This document shows, one piece after another, positions 1-11,000 of a stretch of 64,000 nucleotides of DNA (its first letter is position 1; each line of letters opens with the position of its first letter). Origin of the DNA: Trematomus loennbergii. Its lineage: Eukaryota; Chordata; Actinopteri; Perciformes; Nototheniidae. Below the pieces are notes generated by a model. The model saw only the letters and a list, made by a program, of their open reading frames with translations. It was not told the DNA's origin and ran no database searches. The translations under genes were made by a program, and so were the position numbers. The DNA lies in the NCBI GenBank assembly GCA_012861695.1, contig JAAOOA010000002.1, forward strand, positions 25,584,898-25,648,897, in the 5' to 3' direction.

Positions 1-985
1 TGAAATGCAATAAAAAGAGGTGTGTCCTATGCAGCAAGTGTAGTTATTTGATCCAAGCAGTTATTGAAGAAATATGCAAATTTTCCATCAAAAATATTAA
101 TAAAACGTATTTAAAGTATTAAAATGTAATACAAAGAGGTGTGTTCAATAATGTATGCTCTCGAGTGGATTTGCTTCACATTCACACGATCGGGAAGCTG
201 TCGATTTATTAAAAAGAACATTGTTCTTGTGTAATTGAAAAGTCATTTGTTGATGGTCCCTAAGTGAAAGCCTCGTTTCACGGAGAAGATCTCCCCGTCG
301 TAATACAGCCAGCAGCAGGGGAAACTGACGCTGCTGGCGAGTCCGCGAATGTCTGTCGAATATCCAACCTAAAACTAACTTCACCGCGGTGTTGAACAAG
401 GCTTATTAAGCTGAACATCGCCACAATTGTTCTGTCACAGCCGAAGTAAAAACAATAAGTGTGGCTTATTGAGTGAGAAAAAGGTTTATAACGCTGTGAG
501 AATGGGTCTGCGGAGAGCATTTCTCCGTGATCCCAACTTAGCAGCCCGAAAAACGTTTACCCATTTAAACAGTCGTGGTAGATACCTTGTTTGTTTTAAA
601 CATCATAAATACACAAACAACAATGAATACTTACAGGTTGTGTACCCAAATCTCCCGCTGGTCCAAACAAAGTAGGAACAGCATCGTTCTTCAGTGCCCT
701 ACGCTGTACATATCCGGCATGATCGCTGAAAGGTTTGTGAAGCTTTGTTTTGTGAAATGCTGGCAGAGGGTGTGGCCTCTGGGTATTCACACGTCACAGT
801 ACCCAGGAAGTAAACAATGGAAAATGAGAAATCTCCAACGAGGCGTTTTGGGGCAGCATAGACTGTGTTTTACTCACTACAGGGTGTACTTTGAGGGTTT
901 TTGACTCTGCAGACCGTTTACATGCATAAAAACCTTCATAACACAAGGGGACGGGTAATAACCGGAAAAGCATGACATGGGCCCT
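1..985 (-). repeat. TTAA-flanked MITE-like element, family A copy 1 (cut by window edge)
   Basis: From about 478 to 985 this matches, in reverse orientation, the element at 5081-5843. The right end reads CATGACATGGGCCCT followed by TTAA (986-989). The other terminus is not in the window, and bases 1-477 have no match in copy 2, so this copy has a longer or different interior. A 25-bp stretch at 5-29 is repeated imperfectly at 123-147. No convincing protein is encoded; the short open frames here carry no recognisable domain. Confidence 0.7.
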
Positions 986-1491
986 TTAATTATTGAAAAA
1001 GGATGAAAAACTCTAGTCTAAATTACTCTTTATGTGTACTTAATTATACATATTTGTTCCATCTCTAATGTCTGTTCATATAATTAATTTCTCTGTTGTT
1101 GGATATGAATTGGATTTGGAATTCAAATCTAATGTGAGTTTCCCATTTCACTTCAGTCCACTGACCTGTTGAGCACAGTGTGCCATCAGAACGGTCTTTC
1201 CTGTGCACGGGCCTCCTGTCACCACTGTCACCACTAGGGGCGCTGCTCTTCACTCTGCTCCACATAGGCTCTGACTTCCAGCAAATACAAATACCCTCCT
1301 GTAATGCAATGTGACTGCAAATGTTGTCTATATCAGAATGTCACAGGGAAAATAGATCATACAATATCCCCAAAAATACATTTAAAGTGGTTATAAAACG
1401 TAATTTACTAAATTGTAAGTCATTATTTGACTTAGAAGAGATCTTCCTCTGCTCTTAATCCTTTACGATGCCAAAGGTAAGATAAAACAGA
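986..1491 (-). pseudogene. Decayed duplicate of the NWD1 P-loop exon and flanking introns
   Basis: This 0.5 kb is a diverged copy of 18950-19447, covering NWD1 exon 8 (here 1166-1275) with both flanking intron pieces. The exon copy is dead: one C of a five-C run is lost, giving an in-frame stop, TGGTGACAG is tandemly duplicated (+9), and the acceptor CTGCAG has become CTGGAA. The Walker A coding stretch is still readable out of frame. No other NWD1 exon is found next to it, so it is an isolated fragment of a local duplication or of a lost NWD1 paralogue. Confidence 0.85.
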
Positions 1492-2141
1492 ACAAGTTAA
1501 AAATATATTGAATAAACTGCAAACCGGTATTGAATAGAAAACACATTTATTTAGTTTGTTAGGTTACAAAGTTACGAAAATAATACATTTCCTGATTAAC
1601 AAAGATTTTGTTTTACTTTGGTCACACAAACATAAAATATTAACTTACATTTTAAACTTGTACAACATGAACGGAAGAAGTCCTTAATGCTAAGAATGTC
1701 ATCATAATGTTTCAAAAGCATGGTGCTCAATCCAGAGTGGACCTACTGTAACAGTGACAGAAATGGCAGTAGCCTGATTTCTGGACACACAATTTGTGGA
1801 GAATGATTTTAAAATGTTGGCCCACTATACACTTTAAAGTGTTGCGTTACGTCAGGCAGTTTTTTATACATTTTTAAATCTTTCTTCCCTATTCAAATGT
1901 GTGTTTATGCTAAAACACCGGTCATACCTATAACATAGTTCCCAAAAAACATTATCAAATGATTTCTTAATATGTCAACATGTTTAAGTGCAATCAAAAC
2001 AAATACAAATAAAATACATGCACAACTGTTTCTCAAACTACTGAATAATAGAATATGGACTGCTGATGAAGCTTACATTTGGCAGATTATTCCGACAAAA
2101 ATAACAACTCTTTAAATGGTAATAATGCGGACTTCATTACT
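1492..2141 (-). other. HERC 3' untranslated/flanking region
   Basis: AT-rich sequence after the HERC stop codon on the minus strand, with no coding potential seen. A minus-strand AATAAA (plus TTTATT at 1546-1551) is the best polyadenylation signal. It would give a 3' UTR of about 0.6 kb. Confidence 0.5.
1546..1551 (-). other. Candidate polyadenylation signal of the HERC gene
   Basis: AATAAA on the minus strand about 590 bases after the HERC stop codon; the only canonical hexamer I saw between the stop and the NWD1 fragment. Confidence 0.4.
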
Positions 2142-4270
2142 TCATTCTGTAATGTCTGCTTTCTTACAGAAGCCTCTGTTGTGATTAATAGCCTGGAGGA
2201 GCCTGGTGTGCATGGTCCTCTCGGCCGGGTACCTCGGTAGACGGGCAGTAACAGCAGACGGTGGCAGGTGAGGGATTCTGGCTTATCGATCTCGGTGGAA
2301 TCGGGCAACACAGCGACTTTCATCTGAACGCTCTCCATACCCAGGAAGGGAACACGGTAGGAGCCGGTGACGAACACTGAAAACAAATAAAGAATCTTAA
2401 ATTAATTAAATACAACTTCATAGAACACCAAGGAAGCTAATACTGATAGGGACTCCACTTGAAACGTAATAAATGATGTCAATCATTTATGATACTTACG
2501 AAATAACTTTTTCTTCTCCTCCGCAGTCAGATTCTCAAACCCTCCCAGAAGGTCACGATGTTTGGATGCCTGTCATGGTAGTCTCCTTCATAAACTGTAT
2601 TCTGTTTGGAAATGACATGTGGAAAGTTCATTTACATCTCCCCTACAAGCACTTAAACACACAAAACTGTATGAACAAGCAAAATAACTGAGCAGATCTT
2701 AAAGGTCTCATGTTAAATACCTTTTTAGGTTTATTTAAATTTTTGGAGACTACTAGAATATGTTTAAATGCTGTAATGTTCAAAAACCCATTATTCTTCT
2801 CATACTGCCTGCCTGAAAAGAGCTGTATTCAGCCTCTTCCTGAATCTGATTAACTCCTCAGACCCTCCCTCCAAAAGCTCATTCTATTTTCATTGGTCAG
2901 TGTTTCCCACTAGCTGTCGATTGTAAAATGGTATCTCAAATCTGATTTGCTCTTTCTTAGACAGGATTTTAAATATGTGGATCAGCAGAACATTTGAATT
3001 CTTTATTGCTGAAACTTTCTGAGTATCTTTAGTATATATGTATATGTCTGTGTAAAGACGTGAAAAAGTGCATATTGCATAATGTGACCTTTAACTGAAA
3101 CAGTCACTTAAACAAATACTAAAAAACGGGTCATCTTGCTCTCCATATTTTTCTAATATATTCTTATTTCAAATGATATATCCTCAGACATAAGATAAAA
3201 CATTATTCTGAATATCTGAACTTCAGCAGACCTTCTTGAACACCTCCCAGTCGTAGTTCTCCTGGCCCACCATCACTGCCTGCAGCTCCTCGGGCTGGAA
3301 GAATTCCACCACGTCGATGTCACACACCTTGAAGAAGCCTTTCTTGAACGCTTCAAACACTCCCTCCACTGATTTGTTGAAGGCATAGTTGACGTAGGCA
3401 TCTACAAACTCTTTCCTATTAAAACATTTAATAAAAGAATATACAAAAGATTAAACTGAGCGCTAAAACAATTCTAAATGTTTCTTCTGTAATACACTTT
3501 ACACAGAGCAACTCAACTCTAAATCTTTAATGAAAGTAATGTATTATTTTATGACAGGTTTAACTGTTTTAACTGCTAGATGGCAGCAAAGATTTGCAGT
3601 CGACGTAAGAATGGATCATTGTGTGTTTGTTGACAGCATGCACTGCTGAATGGCAAGAAATCTGTGAGGTTGTCAAAGACACAGACTGACAGAAACTAAA
3701 TACATGTTTAAAGCTTGTGAGACAGACTAAAGCTGTGCAGATCAGATTGTTAAATACAGCAGTTAGTACCTGTTGGACGCTGTCACAAGTTTCCCAGTTT
3801 CTTTCGGATCAAGTTCAACTGTCTCTCCGCCCCAGGGCACCTGGTCAAACAAACGATTACAGCCAGAGTGGAATATGCAGAAACACATGTGGGCAACAGA
3901 GCAGAAGAATGTCTTTTGAACTGCGATTGAGTAAACTTACAGTGAAAGTAATGTCCATTTGTTTGACCTTATCAGGAGGGCAGTCCAACAGGAACTGCCA
4001 AGACCTGCAAACAAGAATGTCAATAATACAAAAAGATCAATCTAAAACAACTATAACCTGCAAACTACAAACATTTCAGAGAAAGAATATATGTGAGTCT
4101 TACTCTCCCATGACAGGGTCGAACTCCTTCATGTCGTCCAGTGAGGGTTTGACCTTGAGCAGCTTCTTGAAGAGAACCAGTGGGAAGCGCAAGTGGACAA
4201 GGTTGTGGTTGTAGAGAGCCAGGCCGCACAGAACGCCAAACAGGAAGTAAGTCTTCTCCTCTACTTTTGG
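2142..4270 (-). CDS. HERC exons 18-23: HECT domain C-terminal half
   Basis: Exon 18 carries the HECT N-lobe signature ([20 protein letters not shown]). Exons 19-21 give [32 protein letters not shown] and [10 protein letters not shown], all typical HECT blocks. Exon 22 ([20 protein letters not shown]) breaks at a GGG run near 2540-2542, and exon 23 breaks at a GGG/CCC run near 2227-2229. Past that point the frame resumes as [15 protein letters not shown] and ends at TGA 2142-2144. The active-site Cys lies before the exon 23 break, so the break would remove only the last 30 or so residues, which in HECT ligases orient the ubiquitin. Confidence 0.9.
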
Positions 4271-4986
4271 CTGTTTGGTTTATGACAAAACACATGATTA
4301 AGATTTGGTAGGATTCAATAATGATGAAAAGGTCAAATGTAATGTTATACATTCACGTCTTTGTTTAAGACTTTTATAGTAATCACCTCACTTGTATGTT
4401 AAATTCAATCAAATGAGGAATTTAATAAGTGAATGTATAGAGGACTGGGCAGTATATCGACAATATACCAATATATTTTCAAATGTACCAAGCAGCCCCT
4501 CCAAGAATGAGCAGCAGGGCCGCCCCATCCACACAGCTGTGGGATATGTTAAGCAAGAGAGGAAAACCAGAGGTCTTTCATTTTGCTCACAATCTTTTTC
4601 CTAAAAGTGTTCGAAAGAACATCTTACATGTGGCTAACGGCCCCTACACACGGCGGCGTGCATTGAAGCTTGCCGGCGGACATGTCTGACGCTCGACCAA
4701 CAACCAATCACATGAATCTCCCGCCCCGGACACACAAGCAGCGGTTTGATTGGCTAGAGCTTGTACTGGCATATGATTCGATTGGCTGACGCTTCCGTCG
4801 AAGCTTCAAAAGCAGAACATTGCTCTACTTTTGAAGCAACGCTTTGCTCCCACAATGCAGTTCGGCGAAGCGTGACGTCACCCCATTCAAAGTGAATGGG
4901 CAGAAGCGTTGAAGCTTCAACGCACGCCACCGTGTGTAGGGGCCGTAACACTTGCAACTAAACATTTAGCCCACTTTATAAAAAGT

Positions 4987-5058
<72 letters not shown>

Positions 5059-8000
5059 TCAGTCTTAAAAATTGTTTTAAAGGTCCCATGTCATGGTTTT
5101 CCGGTTATTACCCGTCCCCTTGTGTGTTATGAAGGTTTTTATGCATGTAAACGGTCTGCAGAGTCAAAAACCCTCAAAGTACACCCTGTAGCGAGTAAAA
5201 CTCTAACACAGTCTATGCTGCCCCAAAACGCCTCGTTGGAGATTTCTCATTTTCCATTGTTTACTTCCTGGGTACTCTGACGTGTGAATACCCAGAGGCC
5301 ACACCCTCTGCCAGCATTTCACGAAACAAAGCTTCACAAACCTTTCAGAGATTCATGCCGGATATGTACAGAGTAGGGCACTGAAGAACGATGCTGTTCC
5401 TACTTTGTTTGGACCAGCGGGAGATTTGGGTACACAACCTGTAAGTATTCATTGTTGTTTGTGTATTTATGATGTTTAAAACAAACAAGGTATCTACCAC
5501 GACTGTTTAAATGGTTAAACGTTTTTCGGGCTACTAAGTTGGGATCGTGGAGAAATGCTCTCTGCAGACCCATTCTCACAGCGTTATAAACCTTTTTCAG
5601 ATCGCAGCAACGAGCCTCGCAAATGTCCCGACCAATCAGAGCACACTGGGCTCAGAGGGAGGGGGGGGCCGGAGCTCCAACAAGCCGTTTAGGACAGAGA
5701 GTGAATACCGGTGAATACACATACTTTACAGAGATGCTGTATGAGAAACCAATGTGAGTTTGGAAAATTGCACAGTATAAATCTATTTATTATACCTCAA
5801 CAATGGAATTATGATCAGTAGAAATGGCCATGACATGGGCCCTTTAATTTAATTAATGGTTTTGTGTTTAAATATCGTGTCTTACCCTGACAGGGAACCA
5901 GGCCAGAGGGTTGCTCTCATTGAACATGAACATTTCAGACTTGGGAGACATCAGCTCTTCAAACACTTGCAGGAAGAAATCTCTTTTGTAGACATCCATC
6001 ACCTTCGTCCTGTCTTCATCAAATTGCACCTTCAAAGGATCAAATAATGTTTTCATTATTAACAGTCCTTAAACTAAATCAGTATTAGCTCTGATGGTAA
6101 ATAAAACTTCCTGTCATCCATTGTGGGCTTAGAACTAAGACACTCCAAATGCATAATTACTACACCAACAACTCCCCTTACACAATCCACTAATTCATGC
6201 TATTGATGGGCACATTTTAAACTTAAATGTTTACTGTATTGACATTTTGCTCCAAAAGAAGTCAACTGATTTTACGTAAAAAGTACTGAAGCAATGAAAA
6301 ATATACTTTTAAGTAGCATTGTGGGGAGCGTAGGATACAGATGTTGTTGATTTTTGACCCATTACAGAGAGTAGATCTTCCGATATCTCAGCCTACGTTG
6401 CTGTGATTTTGACAATTTTTACTTTCTTGTGAATCCCACAACATATGGAAGTGCAAAACTAAATGGCTGAAGTATCCATAAAATAACTCAGAAACTAAGT
6501 ATAAAAAGACAAGGGCTACAAAATGTTGCCTCAGGCAACTAAACATGGCAACATTGTGTAGGTATGTTGTAGTATGTTTACCAAAAGCTCCCTTTTGAAG
6601 GCGCAGTGGTCGGCCGCCCCCAGCTGCCTGAAGGTGTCCTCCACCAAGTGAGAGCGTCTCAGGGTGAGCTGGAAGACCGGCGCGGGGGCGGAGTCTGGGC
6701 CGTCCAACCAGAGCTCTTCAGGACACGCCAAGGCCAGTTCATGAAGGAAACCCTGTACTTTCTGTAATTACAAAACCTTAATATATCTTTATCTTAATAA
6801 AGACATCTACACATTGACAGATTGGTTCAAATGAATGCTCAAAACAAGAAACAACCTCAGCTGTATTATGAAAAACAACTAAATAAGAACTTCAGTAAAT
6901 TGATTAGAAATGATCTATGTTACGAATACTGTACCTTTGAGATAAACGCATAGTGGTTAAAGACTGCCACCTTTTGAACCAGAGTGAACAGGAATGGGTA
7001 GCGGCAGAAAATGACGGGTGTGTCGACATCATCCTTAAAGGAAATAAATTGATAATAATAAATAAATAAACAATTTCAGCAAGAAGCATTTCAACAGAAA
7101 ATGCTCAGGATAAAATCACAAATAGTTAGGAATAAGTGCAATATCTCGAAAATGGTAAGATATGTTTTTACCTCCTCTTTGGACAATCGAAACCAAAGAG
7201 CAATGTCCTGATCTAGCAGCACATTGTCACTGATCTCCTCTACGTAGAAGGTGCTCGGTGGGACTTTGTAGGACTTTCCAGCTTTGTTTGCCTATAAGTA
7301 AAACACACGTTTAGCCTCAGAGTTCATTCTGATCACCCATAAAGATTGAACAATCATTTTTCCGACCTCTTCTGGGAAACGACAAAGCTTTGCTAGAAAG
7401 GGCCGAAACATCTGCCTCGAAAGGTAGCAACATTTCAGATGAGTTACAGGGCAGACTGTAAAATAAGCTTTCTGACACCAGCAAAAAAACAAAAAACTTT
7501 TTGGGGCTGGTTCAGATAGCGGGGAAAATCTGTTTTTTTTTAATCCTTTTATAAAGGATAAATGTTTTCCTTTCATGTTTGGTCCTGAAATAAAAAATTT
7601 AAAAAAGTAAAACGGCACTCACTTTGTACAGCATCTTGAGGACCTCCACCAGGTATTTGACTCCGGGGTTATGAGTTACCAGGAGGCCATTTCTGAGCAG
7701 GAAGGCCAGGGCCTTTTTGAACACCAAGATGTGCTTCATCAGTATGGAGGGTCTCAGTGGACCACCAGCGTCCTGAGAACAAAAGGCATTGTCCGTCTTG
7801 TATTAGACAGCTCAAACACTGCAAGTAAAAAGCAGATCTTCACCAACTTGACCAAATTAGCAAAACATTTAGAAGAAAAAAACACTGATGCACATCGCTC
7901 GGACATGCTTTGTTGCCATGTTTTTTGGCAACAACAACGTGTACATTTCTTGATCTGACAAAGTTATTAATCTGACTCAACAATATAATGTATAATATAC

Positions 8001-11000
8001 ATACAATTAATTGTAAGGCTAATGCTATGTTAGCTGGCTAATGCTATGTTGATTGTTACTTTCAGAAAACATAAAAACCAGTTAATCTGACATTAATGAT
8101 AAAAAAGACTATTTTCAGAATTTGTTTATCAGTTAACAATTAAGTAAATTAAATAGTATTTATGCATGTTAAAAATCGACTGGTTTTAAACCAATAAACT
8201 ATTTGCAGTCTATTGTTGTTTTGAAAGTACCTTGGATCATTACAAAACCAAACAAAATACTTTAGAAAAATGTTGCTGTCGTTTACTTAGTGTATCTTGA
8301 GTCTTCTCCTGCAGATCAACAATATTGATCGCCAGCGCCAACACCGGCTGCATGACATTACACTCCTCTTGGAGGAGGGGACACGTCAGCAGAATCAGGA
8401 AGATTTCTGGTGATTTTAGGAGACGGCTTGAATTGCAGAGCAAGCCAATCAGGAGTGTAAGATCTACCTGCAAAAAGAAATTGAGATTACATTGTAATGT
8501 TTAAACAGCATGAATAAGTTTGTGAAAAAAACAATTTAGTGGCTAGTTTGAACCATTTCCATGCATAGAAGGGATTTAGAGCCTTGTGGGTCACAACTGT
8601 ATATCTCAGTTCACGTCTCAAGCAAAAGAGAGTAATGCATGGCGGTAATTCAAACGTCTTAACTGATTGTTTGATCCATGGCACTGCCAGCATCTGGTCG
8701 AAAGCTTCGCTAGCTGCATCAAGGTCCACAGTTAGAGCACCTGCTTCTGATGGAGGCCCACTGATATCAAAAGCAAAGTATTAAAACAAAGTAGCAGAAC
8801 CAGAATGAGTTGATGGGATTCAGAAGATTTTATAATTCTTTTTTTTGTTAAATCACGAGTTAAACAATAGAAAAATAACTCACTCAGCCTTCGTGAAACT
8901 TGCAACAAGACTTGTGTTTGTCTGAAACATGGAAGATATTTCTCTGTTGAATGAAAAGAAAAGGAGGAAACCATGAAAACACTGTATCTACTGCTGGATG
9001 TATGATATTTTATATGTGCAGCTACATAACTCGAACCGTAATTAAAGTATGAAAATAATGACCTCTTTGCCTCTACGTTGCCATGTGTCATTGACAGCCA
9101 TTGTTGAAGTTTGGTCTCATCAAGCCGCCCAGTTATCTGTCCTTTGTCCAAACGCTTAACGACAGACATGAGATTTAACGGATTTAAGCTCTGGTAAAAA
9201 ACTAACATTAAATCAAGGTAAAGAAAAAACAGATATATATATATATGATCAAATCTGCAATAACAATGGACCTTGTGCATGAATGTTTTTTATTTGTACC
9301 TTGTGTTTGTTCCTGAACACAGCAATAAGATGAAAATAAGAAAATCCTACATGGGATTCACGCAACGTGATCTGACAGCCAAATCTGTTCCATCTTGAGT
9401 AGGTTGATGAATTGCGTTTGATCTTACATTTGATGAGTTTGCCTAGCCATTTTCATTCAGCATAAGGGGAAAAGCCCCACTAAAACCATATAAGGGCATC
9501 AGACTTAACAGTTAAGATCAAATCTGTACCTATAGAAATTATTCATGCAATATGCACTGAGTCTCTGAACATATTACCTGTGGAGGTGAAGTGTAGGTAC
9601 AGCTTGTATTCCACCCAGCTGATATTTTCAAGTCTGCTTAAACCAGGAAAAATACATTTGCATATTTAATTTATCTCTTTTAGTTTTACACTACTAAAAG
9701 GACATTATTATAACTGCTGCTAACTAGATTTATATTCTCTGCTAAGGATACTATTTCTCCAATATGCCTTCACAAAGCAAATAGTTGTATGTTGCTATAT
9801 TAATGCTCTGAATTTTTATTAGGGAACTTACAAATCTACTAAACACCACCCTGGCCATACATACACACCCTTGGGGACGGCTGCCACACTTCAGTGGTCC
9901 ATGGAAGAGATACCAGAGTGGGAGTCAGACTATTTTCTGTTCGTCCTGTCCCAATTTGACCTTTGGCCCCATCACCAAAAGCCCACAGCTGGCCAGAGGA
10001 GGACAAAACCAGTGTATGACGTCTGGGGGACAAAAACAATTGTGATTGTAAATCAATAAATCCAATTATATTTATATAGCTGTACACATCAAATGTAAAG
10101 TTTGTCTCAGGGAGAGGGGGGAGTAACAGAGGAGGGATCCCTCTCCCAGGATGGATAGATGTGCAATAGGTGTCCTTTTTATTGTAAATATAACGAGCTA
10201 GTCACTCTAAAACGCCACAATACATTAAACCTTTCTTAAATGAAAACACTGTTTTCACCTGCCACAGGAAATGTGTGATGCAGGTCCATCCAAAGCGTCC
10301 ACCAGTCTCGGTTTCACTTCATTATTAGAGGAGTTGTGACCCAGCTGACCGTAGCTTCCCTCTCCAAAAGTGAAAACCTTGCCGTCCTAGAAATCACAGC
10401 GTCACATGATATCAAAAAAGCAACATCCTAATATGGTTATTATGTTTACAATGGAATTTATGATTGGTTGAAATCAGAAGATTTAGTACCTTAGTTAACA
10501 CAGCAGAGTGTGCTTCTCCACAGCTTATGAAGGAGACACCCAGAGGTCTGAGGGCGGGTACCATGCAGATGTTGAACCTGCCTGATAAATATGATTAAAA
10601 ATAGAATAATGATTATACATACAAGCTATGATGGTCTGTACAATTTAAAAACATTTTTATTAAAGCCGTCTAGTCTTTTTTTTTCTCTGGACAGAATTCC
10701 TACATGTGTTAACACAAGGCTTTTATTCTGAAATGTTACCAGGCTAAGGTTGTGGAAAGTGCAGTGACTCAAAAATGAAAAGATACCGGCTTTTAATGGG
10801 CGAGAACTATTATTTACAAAGGAATACACATTTCTAACTCTATTATTTATGGCCATTATGAAAGTCAAACACAATGTAGAAGGGCTGATACAGTAGGAGC
10901 AGCCCATTAATGCCTCTGTGTGGACACTACAAGCATGCGACAGGTTTTCAGCGAGGTGGCTGTAACACACTGCTTACACGGGCAGTGTGTCTTGGGTGTG

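Noticed and set aside
1065..1265. 66-residue minus-strand frame over the NWD1 fragment
   Set aside because: It reads the P-loop exon copy out of frame; no functional product.
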